This document shows positions 14,868 through 23,560 of a stretch of DNA of 64,000 nucleotides, one piece after another. A program made the translations under genes and the position numbers. The notes under the pieces are model-generated. The model had not been told where the DNA came from, ran no database searches, and saw only the letters and a program-made list of their open reading frames with translations. Position 1 is the first letter of the stretch, and each line of letters starts with the position of its first letter. Source of the stretch: UBA1479 sp040221095 (GTDB taxonomy: Bacteria; Pseudomonadota; Alphaproteobacteria; Rhodospirillales; Casp-alpha2); assembly GCA_040221095.1 (NCBI GenBank), contig JAVJVP010000017.1, positions 1 through 64,000 of the forward strand, read 5' to 3'.

Positions 14868-16313
14868 ATGATGTCGATCCTGGCCCGCCCGTTCGTTCTT
14901 GGTGCCGTTTTCAGCCTGGGGGCCGCTCTGGGGGCGACAGCGGCCCAGGCCCAGTCCGAGGGGCGCGAGGTTCCCGGTAGCCGCGACCAGGTCATGCTGT
15001 CCTACGCCCCCGTGGTCGAGCAGGCGGCACCGGCGGTGGTCAACATCTTCACGGCCAAGAAGGTCCAACGCCGCCGCACGACCCTGTTCGACGATCCGTT
15101 TTTCCAGCGCTTCCTGGGCCCCAACCTGGGTGATCAGTTCGGGCGGCAGCCCCGCGAACGGGTACAGAATTCGCTCGGCTCGGGCGTCATTGTGCGGGCC
15201 GACGGCCTGATCGTCACCAACAACCATGTCATCGAGGGGGCGGACGAGATCAAGGTCGTGCTGAACGACCGGCGCGAGTACGAGGCCAAGATCATCGGCA
15301 ACGACGACCGCACGGACCTGGCCATTCTGCGGCTGGAGGGGGCGCCCAAGGACCTTCCGGTCCTGGACCTCGCCGATTCCGATTCAGTGAAGGTCGGCGA
15401 CATGGTGCTGGCCATCGGCAATCCTTTCGGCGTCGGGCAGACGGTGACCAGCGGCATCGTGTCGGCCCTGGCGCGGACCCAGATGGCCAACGCGGGATCG
15501 GACCTGAACTTTTTCATTCAGACCGACGCCGCGATCAACCCGGGCAACTCGGGTGGGGCCCTGGTCGGGCTCGACGGCCGCCTGATCGGCATCAACACGG
15601 CGATCTATTCCAAGTCCGGCGGCTCCCTGGGTATCGGGTTCGCGATTCCGTCCAACATGGTGCGCGCCGTGGTCAACGGCGTGGTCAAGGGGGGGCGGCT
15701 GGTGCGGCCGTGGATCGGCGCGGCGGGGCGGCCGGTGTCGGCGGATATCGCCAACTCCCTGGGCCTCGACCGGCCCGGCGGGGTCATCATCGAGGATGTC
15801 TATCCGGCGTCCGCGGCCGACCGTGCGGGAATTCAGCGCGGCGATATCATTCTGGCCATCAATGGCCACGAGGTGCGCGATACGACGGGACTCAAGTTCC
15901 GCGTGGCGACCACGCCGCTGGGCGAGACCGTACCTCTGCGCGTCTGGCGTCAGGGCCGCCTGGAGGCGCTCAAACTGGAAATCGAGGCGCCGGTGGAATT
16001 TCCCGCCCGCAACAAATCCGAATTGGCCGGCCGCCATCCGCTTACGGGAGCCGTGGTCGTCAACATGTCGCCGGCGCTTGGCGACGAACTGGGCGTCGAT
16101 ACCTTCAAGCGGGGGGTCATGGTGCTGCAGGTCCGTCGCGGTGCGCCGGCCGACAAGGTTGGCCTCCGGCCCGGCGATTTCGTGAAGCGGGTCAACGGCT
16201 CCGACATCGGCTTGGTGCGCGACCTGATTACCGTGGTCTCGAAGCAGGCGCCGTCCTGGGAAATCACCATCGAACGCCAGGGCCGCGAGATCACCGAGCG
16301 GTTCGAAGGGTGA
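14868..16313 (+). CDS. Do-type periplasmic serine protease (DegP/DegQ family)
   Basis: This is a trypsin-like S1C endoprotease for protein quality control in the periplasm. The signal peptide runs LARPFVLGAVFSLGAALGAT and is cleaved after AQA. The catalytic triad is His in VTNNHVIEGAD (about 120), Asp in DRTDLAIL (about 150) and Ser in INPGNSGGALVG (about 228). Two PDZ domains follow, around 265-360 and 385-475. The start is either ATG at 14868 or TTG at 14862, five bases from GGAG; the ATG was chosen (481 residues). The gene overlaps the rarA start by four bases. DegP, DegQ and DegS-like roles cannot be separated by reading alone. Confidence 0.93.
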   Translation: MMSILARPFVLGAVFSLGAALGATAAQAQSEGREVPGSRDQVMLSYAPVVEQAAPAVVNIFTAKKVQRRRTTLFDDPFFQRFLGPNLGDQFGRQPRERVQNSLGSGVIVRADGLIVTNNHVIEGADEIKVVLNDRREYEAKIIGNDDRTDLAILRLEGAPKDLPVLDLADSDSVKVGDMVLAIGNPFGVGQTVTSGIVSALARTQMANAGSDLNFFIQTDAAINPGNSGGALVGLDGRLIGINTAIYSKSGGSLGIGFAIPSNMVRAVVNGVVKGGRLVRPWIGAAGRPVSADIANSLGLDRPGGVIIEDVYPASAADRAGIQRGDIILAINGHEVRDTTGLKFRVATTPLGETVPLRVWRQGRLEALKLEIEAPVEFPARNKSELAGRHPLTGAVVVNMSPALGDELGVDTFKRGVMVLQVRRGAPADKVGLRPGDFVKRVNGSDIGLVRDLITVVSKQAPSWEITIERQGREITERFEG

Positions 16314-17626
16314 ACACACTTTTCGAAAGCCAGTCTCCCCGCCCGCTGGCCGACCGCCTGCGGCCAAAGACCATCGCCGACGTCGTCGGCCAGACCCATC
16401 TGACCGGCCCCGACGGCTTCATCGGCCGCGCGGTCAAGGCGGGCAAGCTGACCTCCATCGTGTTCTGGGGGCCGCCGGGCACGGGCAAGACGACCCTGGC
16501 GCGGCTTCTGGCCGATCATGTCTCCCTGCATTTCGAGCCCCTGTCGGCGGTGTTTTCCGGTGTCGCCGATCTGCGCAAGGTGTTCGACCGGGCCAAGGAA
16601 CGGCGCAAAATGGGGCAGGGGACCCTGCTGTTCATCGACGAAATCCACCGCTTCAACCGGGCCCAGCAGGACGGGTTTCTGCCCTATGTGGAGGACGGCA
16701 CGGTGGTGCTGATCGGGGCGACCACGGAAAACCCGTCGTTCGAACTCAATCCCGCCCTGCTGTCGCGCGCCCAGGTGTTGGTGCTGAACCGATTGGACGC
16801 GGGGGCGCTCGAGGAACTGATGGCCCGGGCCGAGGCCGAACTGGGTCATCCGCTGCCGCTGGACGCCGATGCCCGCCAGGCGATGGCCGCCATGGCAGAC
16901 GGCGACGGGCGCTATCTGTTGAACATGGTCGAGAACCTGGATGCCATGGGCCTGACGGCGCCGCTCGACCCCGCCGGTCTGGCCGCCGCCGTGCAGAAGC
17001 GCATGCCGCTGTACGACAAGGGCCAGGAAAGCCATTACAACCTGATCTCGGCGCTGCACAAGTCGCTGCGCGGATCGGACGCCGACGCGGCGCTGTACTG
17101 GTTCGCGCGCATGCTCGAAGGGGGGGAGGACCCGCTCTACGTCGCCCGGCGGCTGGTCCGCTTCGCGTCCGAGGATATCGGCCTGGCCGATCCTCAGGCC
17201 TTGCCGCAGGCGCTGGCCGCCTGGGATACCTACGAGCGCCTGGGCTCGCCCGAGGGCGAACTGGCCCTGGTTCAGGCGGTCGTCTATCTGGCCACCGCGC
17301 CGAAATCCAATGCCCTCTACAAGGCGGAAAAAGCAGCCCGGCGCATGGCGCGGGAAACCGGCTCTCTGATGCCGCCGAAGCACATCCTCAACGCGCCGAC
17401 CAAGCTGATGAAGGATCTGGACTACGGCAAGGAGTACGCCTATGACCACGACGCCGAGGACGGTTTTTCCGGCCAGAACTATTTCCCCGACGGCATGGCG
17501 CGCACGCGTCTGTATGCGCCCCGCGACCGCGGGTTCGAACGCGAGATCGTCAAGCGTCTGGCCTATTGGGATAAATTGCGCCGCCAGCGGACCAAGGGGG
17601 ACGACGGCGGCCCGTCTTCGGAGTAG
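16310..17626 (+). CDS. rarA: Replication-associated recombination protein A (RarA/MgsA)
   Basis: RarA is an AAA+ ATPase that acts at stalled replication forks. The start is GTG at 16310 and overlaps the protease stop (GTGA), giving 438 residues. Walker A is WGPPGTGKTTLARL, Walker B is LLFIDEIHRFNRAQQ, and sensor 1 lies in LIGATTENPSFELNPALLSR. The C-terminal RarA domain has SALHKSLRGSDADAALYW and the ASEDIGLADPQAL motif. The pairing of a Do protease with rarA is common in alphaproteobacteria. Confidence 0.96.
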   Translation: MNTLFESQSPRPLADRLRPKTIADVVGQTHLTGPDGFIGRAVKAGKLTSIVFWGPPGTGKTTLARLLADHVSLHFEPLSAVFSGVADLRKVFDRAKERRKMGQGTLLFIDEIHRFNRAQQDGFLPYVEDGTVVLIGATTENPSFELNPALLSRAQVLVLNRLDAGALEELMARAEAELGHPLPLDADARQAMAAMADGDGRYLLNMVENLDAMGLTAPLDPAGLAAAVQKRMPLYDKGQESHYNLISALHKSLRGSDADAALYWFARMLEGGEDPLYVARRLVRFASEDIGLADPQALPQALAAWDTYERLGSPEGELALVQAVVYLATAPKSNALYKAEKAARRMARETGSLMPPKHILNAPTKLMKDLDYGKEYAYDHDAEDGFSGQNYFPDGMARTRLYAPRDRGFEREIVKRLAYWDKLRRQRTKGDDGGPSSE

Positions 17627-17676
17627 ATTGGGCGCCGAACGGGGGCAAGGGCCGGAATGATGACGGGTAACCTGTG

Positions 17677-18054
17677 ATGAAGATGCTGCTGGCCGTGGCC
17701 ATGGGCGGCGCCGTGGGCGCCGTCGGGCGGTTTCTGGTGGTCAACGCCGTGGGCAGCCAGCTGGGTCACGGCTTTCCCTGGGGCACCTTCACGGTCAATC
17801 TGGTGGGCTCCTTCGTGCTCGGCGCGCTGATCGAAATTTCGGCCCTGCACTGGTCGCCGGCGCCGGAAATTCGGGCTTTCCTGGTGGTCGGCATCCTGGG
17901 CGCCTTCACGACCTTTTCCACGTTTTCGCTGGATTCCTATACCTTGATCGACCGCGGGCAGATCGGTGCGGCGGCTGTCTATATCGGCGGCTCGGTCGTG
18001 CTGTGCATTCTCGGATTTTGGGCCGGGATCGCCCTGTTGCGCCAGGTTCTGTGA
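17677..18054 (+). CDS. crcB: CrcB/Fluc fluoride channel
   Basis: This is a small dual-topology membrane protein that exports fluoride. It is 125 residues with four hydrophobic segments. Family motifs are GGAVGAVGRFLV, GTFTVNLVGSFVLG and GAFTTFSTFSLDS, the last including the phenylalanine box that lines the pore. The start may be ATG at 17677 or GTG at 17674. Its stop overlaps the next start (TGATG). The 47-base gap upstream is too short for a full fluoride riboswitch, and none was recognised. Confidence 0.95.
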   Translation: MKMLLAVAMGGAVGAVGRFLVVNAVGSQLGHGFPWGTFTVNLVGSFVLGALIEISALHWSPAPEIRAFLVVGILGAFTTFSTFSLDSYTLIDRGQIGAAAVYIGGSVVLCILGFWAGIALLRQVL

Positions 18055-19088
18055 TGGCCGAAACGCCGCCGCCCGACGCCAAGGGTCAGATCGTTTCGGC
18101 CGACGAGGATGGTCTGCGTCTTGATCGCTGGCTGAAACAGCATCTGCCCGACCTGCCGTTCGGTCAGGTGCAGAAACTTTTGCGCACCGGCCAGATCCGC
18201 ATCGACGGCCACCGTGCCAAGACCGGCACGCGCCTGGCGGCGGGACAGGAGGTGCGCCTGCCGCCGAGCCTGCGGCCGGGCGGCGAGGGGCTTGCCAATC
18301 CCGCCCCCGCCACGGCCAAGCCGGCGGCAAAGCCCACCCCCAAGGTTTCCGCCGGCGAGATCAAGGACCTGCAGGCCCGCGTGATCTACCGCGACGATGA
18401 AATTCTGGTTCTCGACAAGCCGGCCGGCCTTGCCGTGCAGGGCGGGTCGGGCCTCAGCCATCACCTGGACGCCATGCTCGACGGGCTGCGCTTCGATGCG
18501 GCGGAACGGCCGCGCCTGACCCACCGGCTGGACAAGGACACCTCGGGCGTATTGGTATTGGCCCGCACCCGGGCCGCCGCGCGCTGGGTGACTGAAGGGT
18601 TCCGCCGCAAGACCATTCGCAAGCTCTATTGGGCCGCCGTCGCCGGCGTACCGGAAATCGCCCAGGGGCGCATCCGTCTGAAACTAGGCAAAAAGCGGGG
18701 TGCCGGCGGGCGGGAAAAGATGGATGCCGAGGCCGAGGATGCCAAGCGGGCGGAAACACTCTACCGCATCGTCGATCGGGTCGGCCGCAAGGCGGCGGCC
18801 TGGATCGCCATGGAGCCGGTGACGGGCCGCACGCACCAGCTTCGCGCCCATGCCCTGGCCATGGAAACACCGATCCTTGGGGACGGAAAATACGGCGGGG
18901 CGGAAGCTTTTCCCGACTTGCCGGTGAAAATCCGTATGCTGCAGTTGCATGCCCGGCGCATCGTCATCGCGCATCCCACGGGCCGCGTGATCGACGTCGT
19001 GGCGCCGTTGCCGCCCCATATGGCCGAGACGTGGAAAGCGCTTGGCTTCACCAAGGATCAATCGGCGGATGAACTCTTTGACGAATAG
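18054..19088 (+). CDS. RluC/RluD-family 23S rRNA pseudouridine synthase
   Basis: This enzyme isomerises uridines to pseudouridine in 23S rRNA. It is 344 residues. An S4 RNA-binding domain occupies about residues 15-75 (LDRWLKQHLPDLPFGQVQKL). An Ala/Pro/Lys linker follows, then the catalytic domain with the motif LTHRLDKDTSGVLVLAR, which holds the catalytic aspartate. PVTGRTHQLRAHAL and ILGDGKYGG are also family marks. RluC is the most likely assignment because of the S4 domain and context, but RluD cannot be excluded. Confidence 0.92.
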   Translation: MAETPPPDAKGQIVSADEDGLRLDRWLKQHLPDLPFGQVQKLLRTGQIRIDGHRAKTGTRLAAGQEVRLPPSLRPGGEGLANPAPATAKPAAKPTPKVSAGEIKDLQARVIYRDDEILVLDKPAGLAVQGGSGLSHHLDAMLDGLRFDAAERPRLTHRLDKDTSGVLVLARTRAAARWVTEGFRRKTIRKLYWAAVAGVPEIAQGRIRLKLGKKRGAGGREKMDAEAEDAKRAETLYRIVDRVGRKAAAWIAMEPVTGRTHQLRAHALAMETPILGDGKYGGAEAFPDLPVKIRMLQLHARRIVIAHPTGRVIDVVAPLPPHMAETWKALGFTKDQSADELFDE

Positions 19089-19225
19089 TCTTAAAATGCA
19101 TCCAAAGCGGCCCTGTCGGGGAGGCGCGCTCAATTGCTTCGTGCGGAATGTTCCGTTCATGGTCGCTTCACAACCGCATCCGATGGCCCTTCAGGCGACT
19201 TTCGCGCCGAACGACAATCAAACAT

Positions 19226-19249
19226 TGCATTGTATGCAAATATGCATAT
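19226..19249. promoter_or_regulatory. Overlapping ATGCA palindromes upstream of the sigma-54 promoter
   Basis: TGCAT-TGT-ATGCA at 19226-19238 is followed by the perfect palindrome ATATGCATAT at 19240-19249. The pair is centred about 76 bases before the predicted start of transcription, a plausible place for an enhancer-binding protein. The role is inferred only from position and symmetry. Confidence 0.4.
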
Positions 19250-19286
19250 CACTTGAGAAACGTTTCGCATATCCGGAACGGCGGCT

Positions 19287-19301
19287 TGGCACGAGGATTG
19301 C
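19287..19301 (+). promoter_or_regulatory. Sigma-54 (RpoN) -24/-12 promoter
   Basis: TGGCACG at 19287-19293 and TTGC at 19298-19301 match the RpoN consensus TGGCAC-N5-TTGC. The GG and GC doublets are exactly 12 bases apart. Transcription is expected near 19313, about 50 bases ahead of the response regulator start at 19362. No other promoter of comparable quality was seen in the gap 19089-19361. Confidence 0.75.
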
Positions 19302-19361
19302 GTGGTTGCCGAAACAAGACGGGCGGGGTCAAATACCGTCCGCGACAGAGACCTGAGAACC

Positions 19362-20045
19362 ATGCGCCTACTCCTAGTCGAAGATCACAACCGATTTGCC
19401 GAGTCCATCAAGGTGGGCCTGGAAAACCAGGCCTTTGCCGTCGACATGGTGGATTCGGGCGCCGGCGCCGACGCTGCCGTGGCGAGCATTCAATACGATG
19501 CGATTATTCTCGATCTCGGGCTTCCGGACACGGATGGCCTGACCCTGCTGAAGCAGTGGCGGGAACGGGGCAATGTGGTTCCGGTGCTGATTCTGACCGC
19601 CCGCGACGGCCTGGACGACCGGGTCAAGGGGTTGAACACCGGGGCCGACGATTACCTGCTGAAGCCCTTTGAAATGGAGGAACTGGTTGCGCGAATTCGC
19701 GCCCTCCTGCGCCGGCCCGGCGGGGTCCTGGGGTTGGTCATGACGGCAGGCAACGTGTCGTTCGACACCACCGCGCGCGAGGTCCGGGTCAATGACCAGC
19801 CCATATCCATTTCCCGACGCGAGATGGGCGTGCTAGAACAACTTATGCGGCGGTATGGGCGTGTTGTTCCCAAATCGGTCTTGGAAGACAAAATTTACGG
19901 TTTTGACGAAGAGGTGTCGTCGAATTCTGTGGAGGTGCATGTTTCCAGACTGCGCAAGCGACTTACAAAAAACGGGGCCAGTGTCAGCGTCCATACTCTT
20001 CGCGGAGTGGGATATTTGTTGTCCGAAGGCTCACTAAACAACTAA
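19362..20045 (+). CDS. OmpR-family response regulator
   Basis: This is a two-component transcription regulator of 227 residues. The receiver domain (1-115) has the acidic pair Glu7-Asp8 in LLLVEDHN, the phospho-acceptor Asp51 in AIILDLGLPDTDG, a Thr in LILTARDG, and Lys in YLLKPFEMEEL. A winged-helix DNA-binding domain follows (about 130-220), with SRREMGVLEQLMRRYGRVV and HTLRGVGYLL. The start at 19362 follows AGAGACCTGAGAACC. A longer in-frame opening upstream would overlap the sigma-54 promoter and is rejected. Its partner kinase is two genes downstream. Confidence 0.94.
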   Translation: MRLLLVEDHNRFAESIKVGLENQAFAVDMVDSGAGADAAVASIQYDAIILDLGLPDTDGLTLLKQWRERGNVVPVLILTARDGLDDRVKGLNTGADDYLLKPFEMEELVARIRALLRRPGGVLGLVMTAGNVSFDTTAREVRVNDQPISISRREMGVLEQLMRRYGRVVPKSVLEDKIYGFDEEVSSNSVEVHVSRLRKRLTKNGASVSVHTLRGVGYLLSEGSLNN

Positions 20046-20060
20046 TCAGCTGATCGTGAG

Positions 20061-21212
20061 ATGAACGAAAACAAAGAAAACGGCGAACCGACGGTCGACC
20101 ACGAGTTTCTTCTGAATCTCGCGCGGGAAAAGTCGACCATGGGCCGCGCGAAACTGACCGAAACGATCATCGATCTGTTCGAAAACAAGGGCGATGCCCT
20201 GACGGACCGTGAACGGGCCCTGATGTTCGGCATTTTGCGCAGCGTTGTGCGTGAAATCGAAATGTCCGTGCGCCGGGGCGTTGCCCAGCAACTGGCCGGC
20301 CTGGACGACGTGCCCGAGGACCTGATCCGCATTCTCGCCAACGACGAGATCGAGGTCGCCTATCCGGTGTTGACGGAATCGGGATTGCTCAAGGATTCCG
20401 ACCTGATCGAGATCATCCGCCACCGCACGCTGGAACATCAGCTTGCCGTCGCCATCCGCCAGAACATCAGCGAAGCCGTATCGCAGGCGCTGGTCGAGAC
20501 GGGCAACGAGCGCGTGGTCGTGACCCTGCTGAAGAACGAGAACGCGAAGGTTTCGCAAAGCACCATGGAATACCTGGTGGAACAGTCGAAGCGTGTCGAT
20601 ACCTTCCAGGAACCCATTCTGCATCGTGAGGAACTGCGCCCCGAACTGGCGCAGCGCATGTTCCTTTGGGTGACGGCGGCGCTGCGCGAGTTCATTCTGG
20701 AGAACTTCAAGCTCGACCAGTCCGTGATCGACGACCTGCTGGAACAGATCGCAGCGCAGGAAGGCGGGGTGCAGCCCGATCACGCCAATGGGTTGAAGGC
20801 CAATGAGTTGGCGGCCAATCTGGAACGCGAAGGTCTGGTTACGCCGGAAATGCTGATCACCGCGCTGAGCCAGGGCGAGGTGTCGCTGTTCCTGGCCCTG
20901 TTCTCGCGTCTCACGGGGATTCGCGAATATCTGGCCAAGCGCATCCTGTTCGAGCCGGGCGGCGAGGGGATGGCCATCTGCTGCAAGGCAGTGGGGCTGA
21001 CCAAGGACGAATTCGCCCAGATCTTCCGCTATTCGCAGCTGGTTCGTGCGCGCCGCAGTGACCGTATCGACGAAGCCCTGGCGGACGTGATCTGGATTTA
21101 CGAGGACATGAGCCGCGAGGCCGCCGCGGGCGTGCTGAAGACGTGGCGCCGGAATACAGGCTATCTGGCGGCGATCCGCCAGATTCAGTCGGCTACCCGG
21201 CGAAATGCGTGA
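20061..21212 (+). CDS. DUF2336 domain protein
   Basis: This 383-residue cytoplasmic protein has no signal peptide, membrane segment or recognised catalytic motif. It reads as an all-helical repeat protein, with repeated stretches such as DDVPEDLIRILANDEIEVAYPVL, shown here in part, and LVETGNERVVVTLLKNENAK. These match the alphaproteobacterial DUF2336 family as I know it. It lies 15 bases after the response regulator and overlaps the kinase gene by eight bases, so it is built into the same operon. A role as an adaptor or modulator of the two-component pair is an inference from position; the biochemical function of the family is unknown. Confidence 0.85.
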   Translation: MNENKENGEPTVDHEFLLNLAREKSTMGRAKLTETIIDLFENKGDALTDRERALMFGILRSVVREIEMSVRRGVAQQLAGLDDVPEDLIRILANDEIEVAYPVLTESGLLKDSDLIEIIRHRTLEHQLAVAIRQNISEAVSQALVETGNERVVVTLLKNENAKVSQSTMEYLVEQSKRVDTFQEPILHREELRPELAQRMFLWVTAALREFILENFKLDQSVIDDLLEQIAAQEGGVQPDHANGLKANELAANLEREGLVTPEMLITALSQGEVSLFLALFSRLTGIREYLAKRILFEPGGEGMAICCKAVGLTKDEFAQIFRYSQLVRARRSDRIDEALADVIWIYEDMSREAAAGVLKTWRRNTGYLAAIRQIQSATRRNA

Positions 21213-22275
21213 GCGTAAACCGCGCAGCTGGCCATCTCTATCCGCTGACCCCGAAACACGCGCGGCCGAAGCCCTGACGCGGCTGGAGGACGTCACCCGT
21301 CTGGTCTCGGACCTGGTGTGGGAGACGGACGCGGATTTCCGCCTGGCCTATGTGTCCGAACATGCCTTCGAGGTCATGGGGTATGTGCCGCTCCAGTTGG
21401 AAGGCCAGCGCTTCGAAGACCTGGGCCAATTCGTTGACGACGCGGGCAAGCATATCGCCCTCGACATCCGCAAGCCGTTCCGCGACGTGACCTTCGTGGC
21501 CAAGGACGCCGACGGCGAACAGAGACGTCTCTTGACCAGCGGCCTGCCGTTCTTCGATCCCGACAGCGGGCGCTTTTCCGGCATTCGGGGCACGGCCCGC
21601 GACGTGACAGAAATCCACCGCGCCGAACGCATCCGCGCCGAACAAGAGGAACGCCAGCGCGTGTTCGTCGCCGACGTCGCGCATGAGCTTCGCACGCCGC
21701 TGGCCATTCTGCGCACCAAGCTGGACACTCTGAAGGACGAGGCCGCCGCCGCGGTGCTGCGCGACGAGGTCGATGGCATGACCCGTCTGGTGTCGCAGAT
21801 GCTGGCCTTCGCGCGCTACGAGCTGTTCCGCCCGGGCTCCGAGGAAACGGCGGACCTGCACGAAGTCTGCACCAACGTGGCGACGCATCTTGCACCCATC
21901 GCCATTTTCGGGGATCGGCTGATCGAGGTTCTGGCCGACGGCCCGCCGGTGATCGTGCGCGGTTCTGCCCCGGCGTTGGAACAGGCGGTCCGTAATCTGG
22001 TGGAAAATGCCGTGCGCTACGCGCCGCCGCAATCAACGGTGACCGTGCGCATCACGGACGCGCCCGCGATCCATGTCATCGACCGGGGGGCCGGCGTGCC
22101 GAAGGAGCGCCGGGCGACGATCTTCGACCGATTCGACCGCGCGGACCGGCGAGGGGACGGGGCTGGGCTGGGTCTGGCCATCGTCAAGCGGATTGTCGAC
22201 GCCCATGGCGCCACGGTCGAAATCAACGACCCGCCCGGCGGCGGCGCGGATTTCTGCGTCAGGTTTTCTGCTTAA
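21205..22275 (+). CDS. Soluble PAS-domain sensor histidine kinase
   Basis: This kinase of 356 residues has no membrane segment, so it should sense an internal signal. A PAS domain covers about 28-140 (LVWETDADFRLAYVSEHAFE and the PAC-like IRGTARDVTEI). The dimerisation/phosphotransfer motif is VADVAHELRTPLAILRTKLD with His160. The ATPase part has the N box LVENAVRYAPP, a G1 box with DRGAGVPKERR, and GAGLGLAIVKRIVDAHG. The start ATG lies inside the end of the DUF2336 gene. The kinase is presumed to phosphorylate the OmpR-type regulator at 19362. Confidence 0.93.
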   Translation: MRERKPRSWPSLSADPETRAAEALTRLEDVTRLVSDLVWETDADFRLAYVSEHAFEVMGYVPLQLEGQRFEDLGQFVDDAGKHIALDIRKPFRDVTFVAKDADGEQRRLLTSGLPFFDPDSGRFSGIRGTARDVTEIHRAERIRAEQEERQRVFVADVAHELRTPLAILRTKLDTLKDEAAAAVLRDEVDGMTRLVSQMLAFARYELFRPGSEETADLHEVCTNVATHLAPIAIFGDRLIEVLADGPPVIVRGSAPALEQAVRNLVENAVRYAPPQSTVTVRITDAPAIHVIDRGAGVPKERRATIFDRFDRADRRGDGAGLGLAIVKRIVDAHGATVEINDPPGGGADFCVRFSA

Positions 22276-22504
22276 TCCCGCCTCATAAGGCGTTCACCGC
22301 AATATTCTCATTAATGTATCGGTTTGTCAGGTAGCGGTCAGCTTGATCGCCGAAACTTCGTTATGGATTTGAGCATCCAGGGCAGCCACCGATGGTTTTC
22401 CTGGATGCGGCGGGTTCCTGACGATTTGGATGGGCCCACCGTTTTATGAATTCACCGTACCGTCGCAGATCAAATCGATTTGCGGCGGCTCACCCTCGAA
22501 ACTT
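22276..22504 (+). ncRNA. Gene-free region with hairpins and terminator: candidate small RNA
   Basis: The 356 bases between the kinase and the OmpA-like gene hold no credible gene. A 9-bp hairpin GCATCCAGG/CCTGGATGC lies at 22373-22381 and 22400-22408. An imperfect stem around CGCAGATCAAATCGATTTGCG (shown in part) lies near 22468-22490. A strong intrinsic terminator on the + strand follows. The terminator is over 220 bases from the kinase stop, so it may end either a long 3' UTR or an independent small RNA. No promoter was identified with confidence. Confidence 0.35.
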
Positions 22505-22533
22505 AAAGCCGCTCCGTTGAGCGGCTTTTTTTT
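22505..22533 (+). terminator. Intrinsic terminator downstream of the histidine kinase
   Basis: AAAGCCGCTC (22505-22514) pairs perfectly with GAGCGGCTTT (22519-22528) around a CGTT loop, and more T residues follow. It separates the + strand signalling operon from the convergent OmpA-like gene. Confidence 0.92.
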
Positions 22534-22631
22534 GTCCGCCGCCGGCCTGAGGGGAGGGGCGGACATTCCCAAAGCAAAGGGGCGGCACCTTGCAGCGCCG
22601 CCCCCTGCGATGGTTCCGAGGAACGCCGGTC

Positions 22632-23465
22632 CTATTGCGTCAGGACCACCGTCACCCGTCGGTTTTTGTCGTTCTTGACGCCGTCGGCCGTTTTTTCGGC
22701 CAGCGCGTCCTCACCGAAAAACTGGGTAGTGGTTTTCGCCGGATCCAGGCCGATTTCCGTGAAGGCGTTCTTCACGGCATTGACCCGCATTTCCGACAGT
22801 TTGCGGTTGTAGTTCTTGTCGCCTGCCGTATCCGTATGGCCGGTCAGCACGATCGACTTGTAGCCGGAAATGGATTCCGCCATCACCTGGTAGGCGATCG
22901 CGGTCGCCGCTTCGTTCAACGTGGCTTTGTTGAAGTCGAAGTAGATGACGAATTCCTTGCCGGGCATGGCTTTCTTGGCGGCCGGCTTGGCGCCGCTCAG
23001 GCCCTTCATGGCGTCCTCAAAGGCGCTGCGGCAGGCTGCGATGTCCTTGGGCTGGTCATTTTCTTCCTGCTGTTCCATCCAGCAGTCGAACATGGCCTGT
23101 GCCCGCGCCGCCTTTTCCGGAGAGCTCTTTCCGGCACCGGCGGCAAGGGCGTCGGTCAGTTTCTTACGCGCGGCGGTAAGGTCGGCGACCGCACCAGAGG
23201 GAATCTTGCGATCCTTCAGGTCTTGCGGACCCGTGTCCTTGCCCGCGGCCGCCATCTTGGCCCGGGCATTATAGTAGACCGCCGACCGGCTGTCGGCCTG
23301 ATCGTCTTCGGAACGAGCAAGGTCGACATACTCCTTGAACAACGCTTTTTGGAAGTTATCGCCCGAAAGCGACATCTTCTTCGTGGCGTCCAGGTCGATG
23401 CTGGAACAGGCGGCGACCAGTGCGCCGGTCAGTCCCAGGACAGCCAATCTGTTCAGGATTTTCAT
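22632..23465 (-). CDS. OmpA-family lipoprotein (long copy)
   Basis: This is an outer-membrane lipoprotein that should bind peptidoglycan. The start ATG at 23465 follows GGAAGG and gives 277 residues. The lipobox LVAAC puts the lipidated Cys at residue 20. A helical, charged region (about 25-150) includes a CWMEQQEEND stretch and two further cysteines. The C-terminal OmpA domain (about 165-277) has VIYFDFNKATLN, GHTDTAGDKNYNRKLSEMRV and the end KNDKNRRVTVVLTQ. It is a tandem duplicate of the next gene upstream on the same strand. The middle region has no counterpart in the shorter copy. Confidence 0.9.
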   Translation of the reverse strand: MKILNRLAVLGLTGALVAACSSIDLDATKKMSLSGDNFQKALFKEYVDLARSEDDQADSRSAVYYNARAKMAAAGKDTGPQDLKDRKIPSGAVADLTAARKKLTDALAAGAGKSSPEKAARAQAMFDCWMEQQEENDQPKDIAACRSAFEDAMKGLSGAKPAAKKAMPGKEFVIYFDFNKATLNEAATAIAYQVMAESISGYKSIVLTGHTDTAGDKNYNRKLSEMRVNAVKNAFTEIGLDPAKTTTQFFGEDALAEKTADGVKNDKNRRVTVVLTQ

Positions 23466-23560
23466 ATCGGTATTTCCTTCCAAGGTTTGAGAGTTGGGTT
23501 CTTATCGCTTAGGCGTGTACCTCACTCCCCCCGGCCGGCGGTTTTTTCAACCTTGCGGCC

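Noticed and set aside
17627..17673. Possible fluoride riboswitch ahead of crcB
   Set aside because: Only 47 bases separate the genes, and no pseudoknot-like pairing of the crcB motif could be drawn.
22430..22678. An 82-codon + strand open frame after the histidine kinase
   Set aside because: It runs straight through the strong terminator at 22505-22533 and has no ribosome-binding site or similarity.
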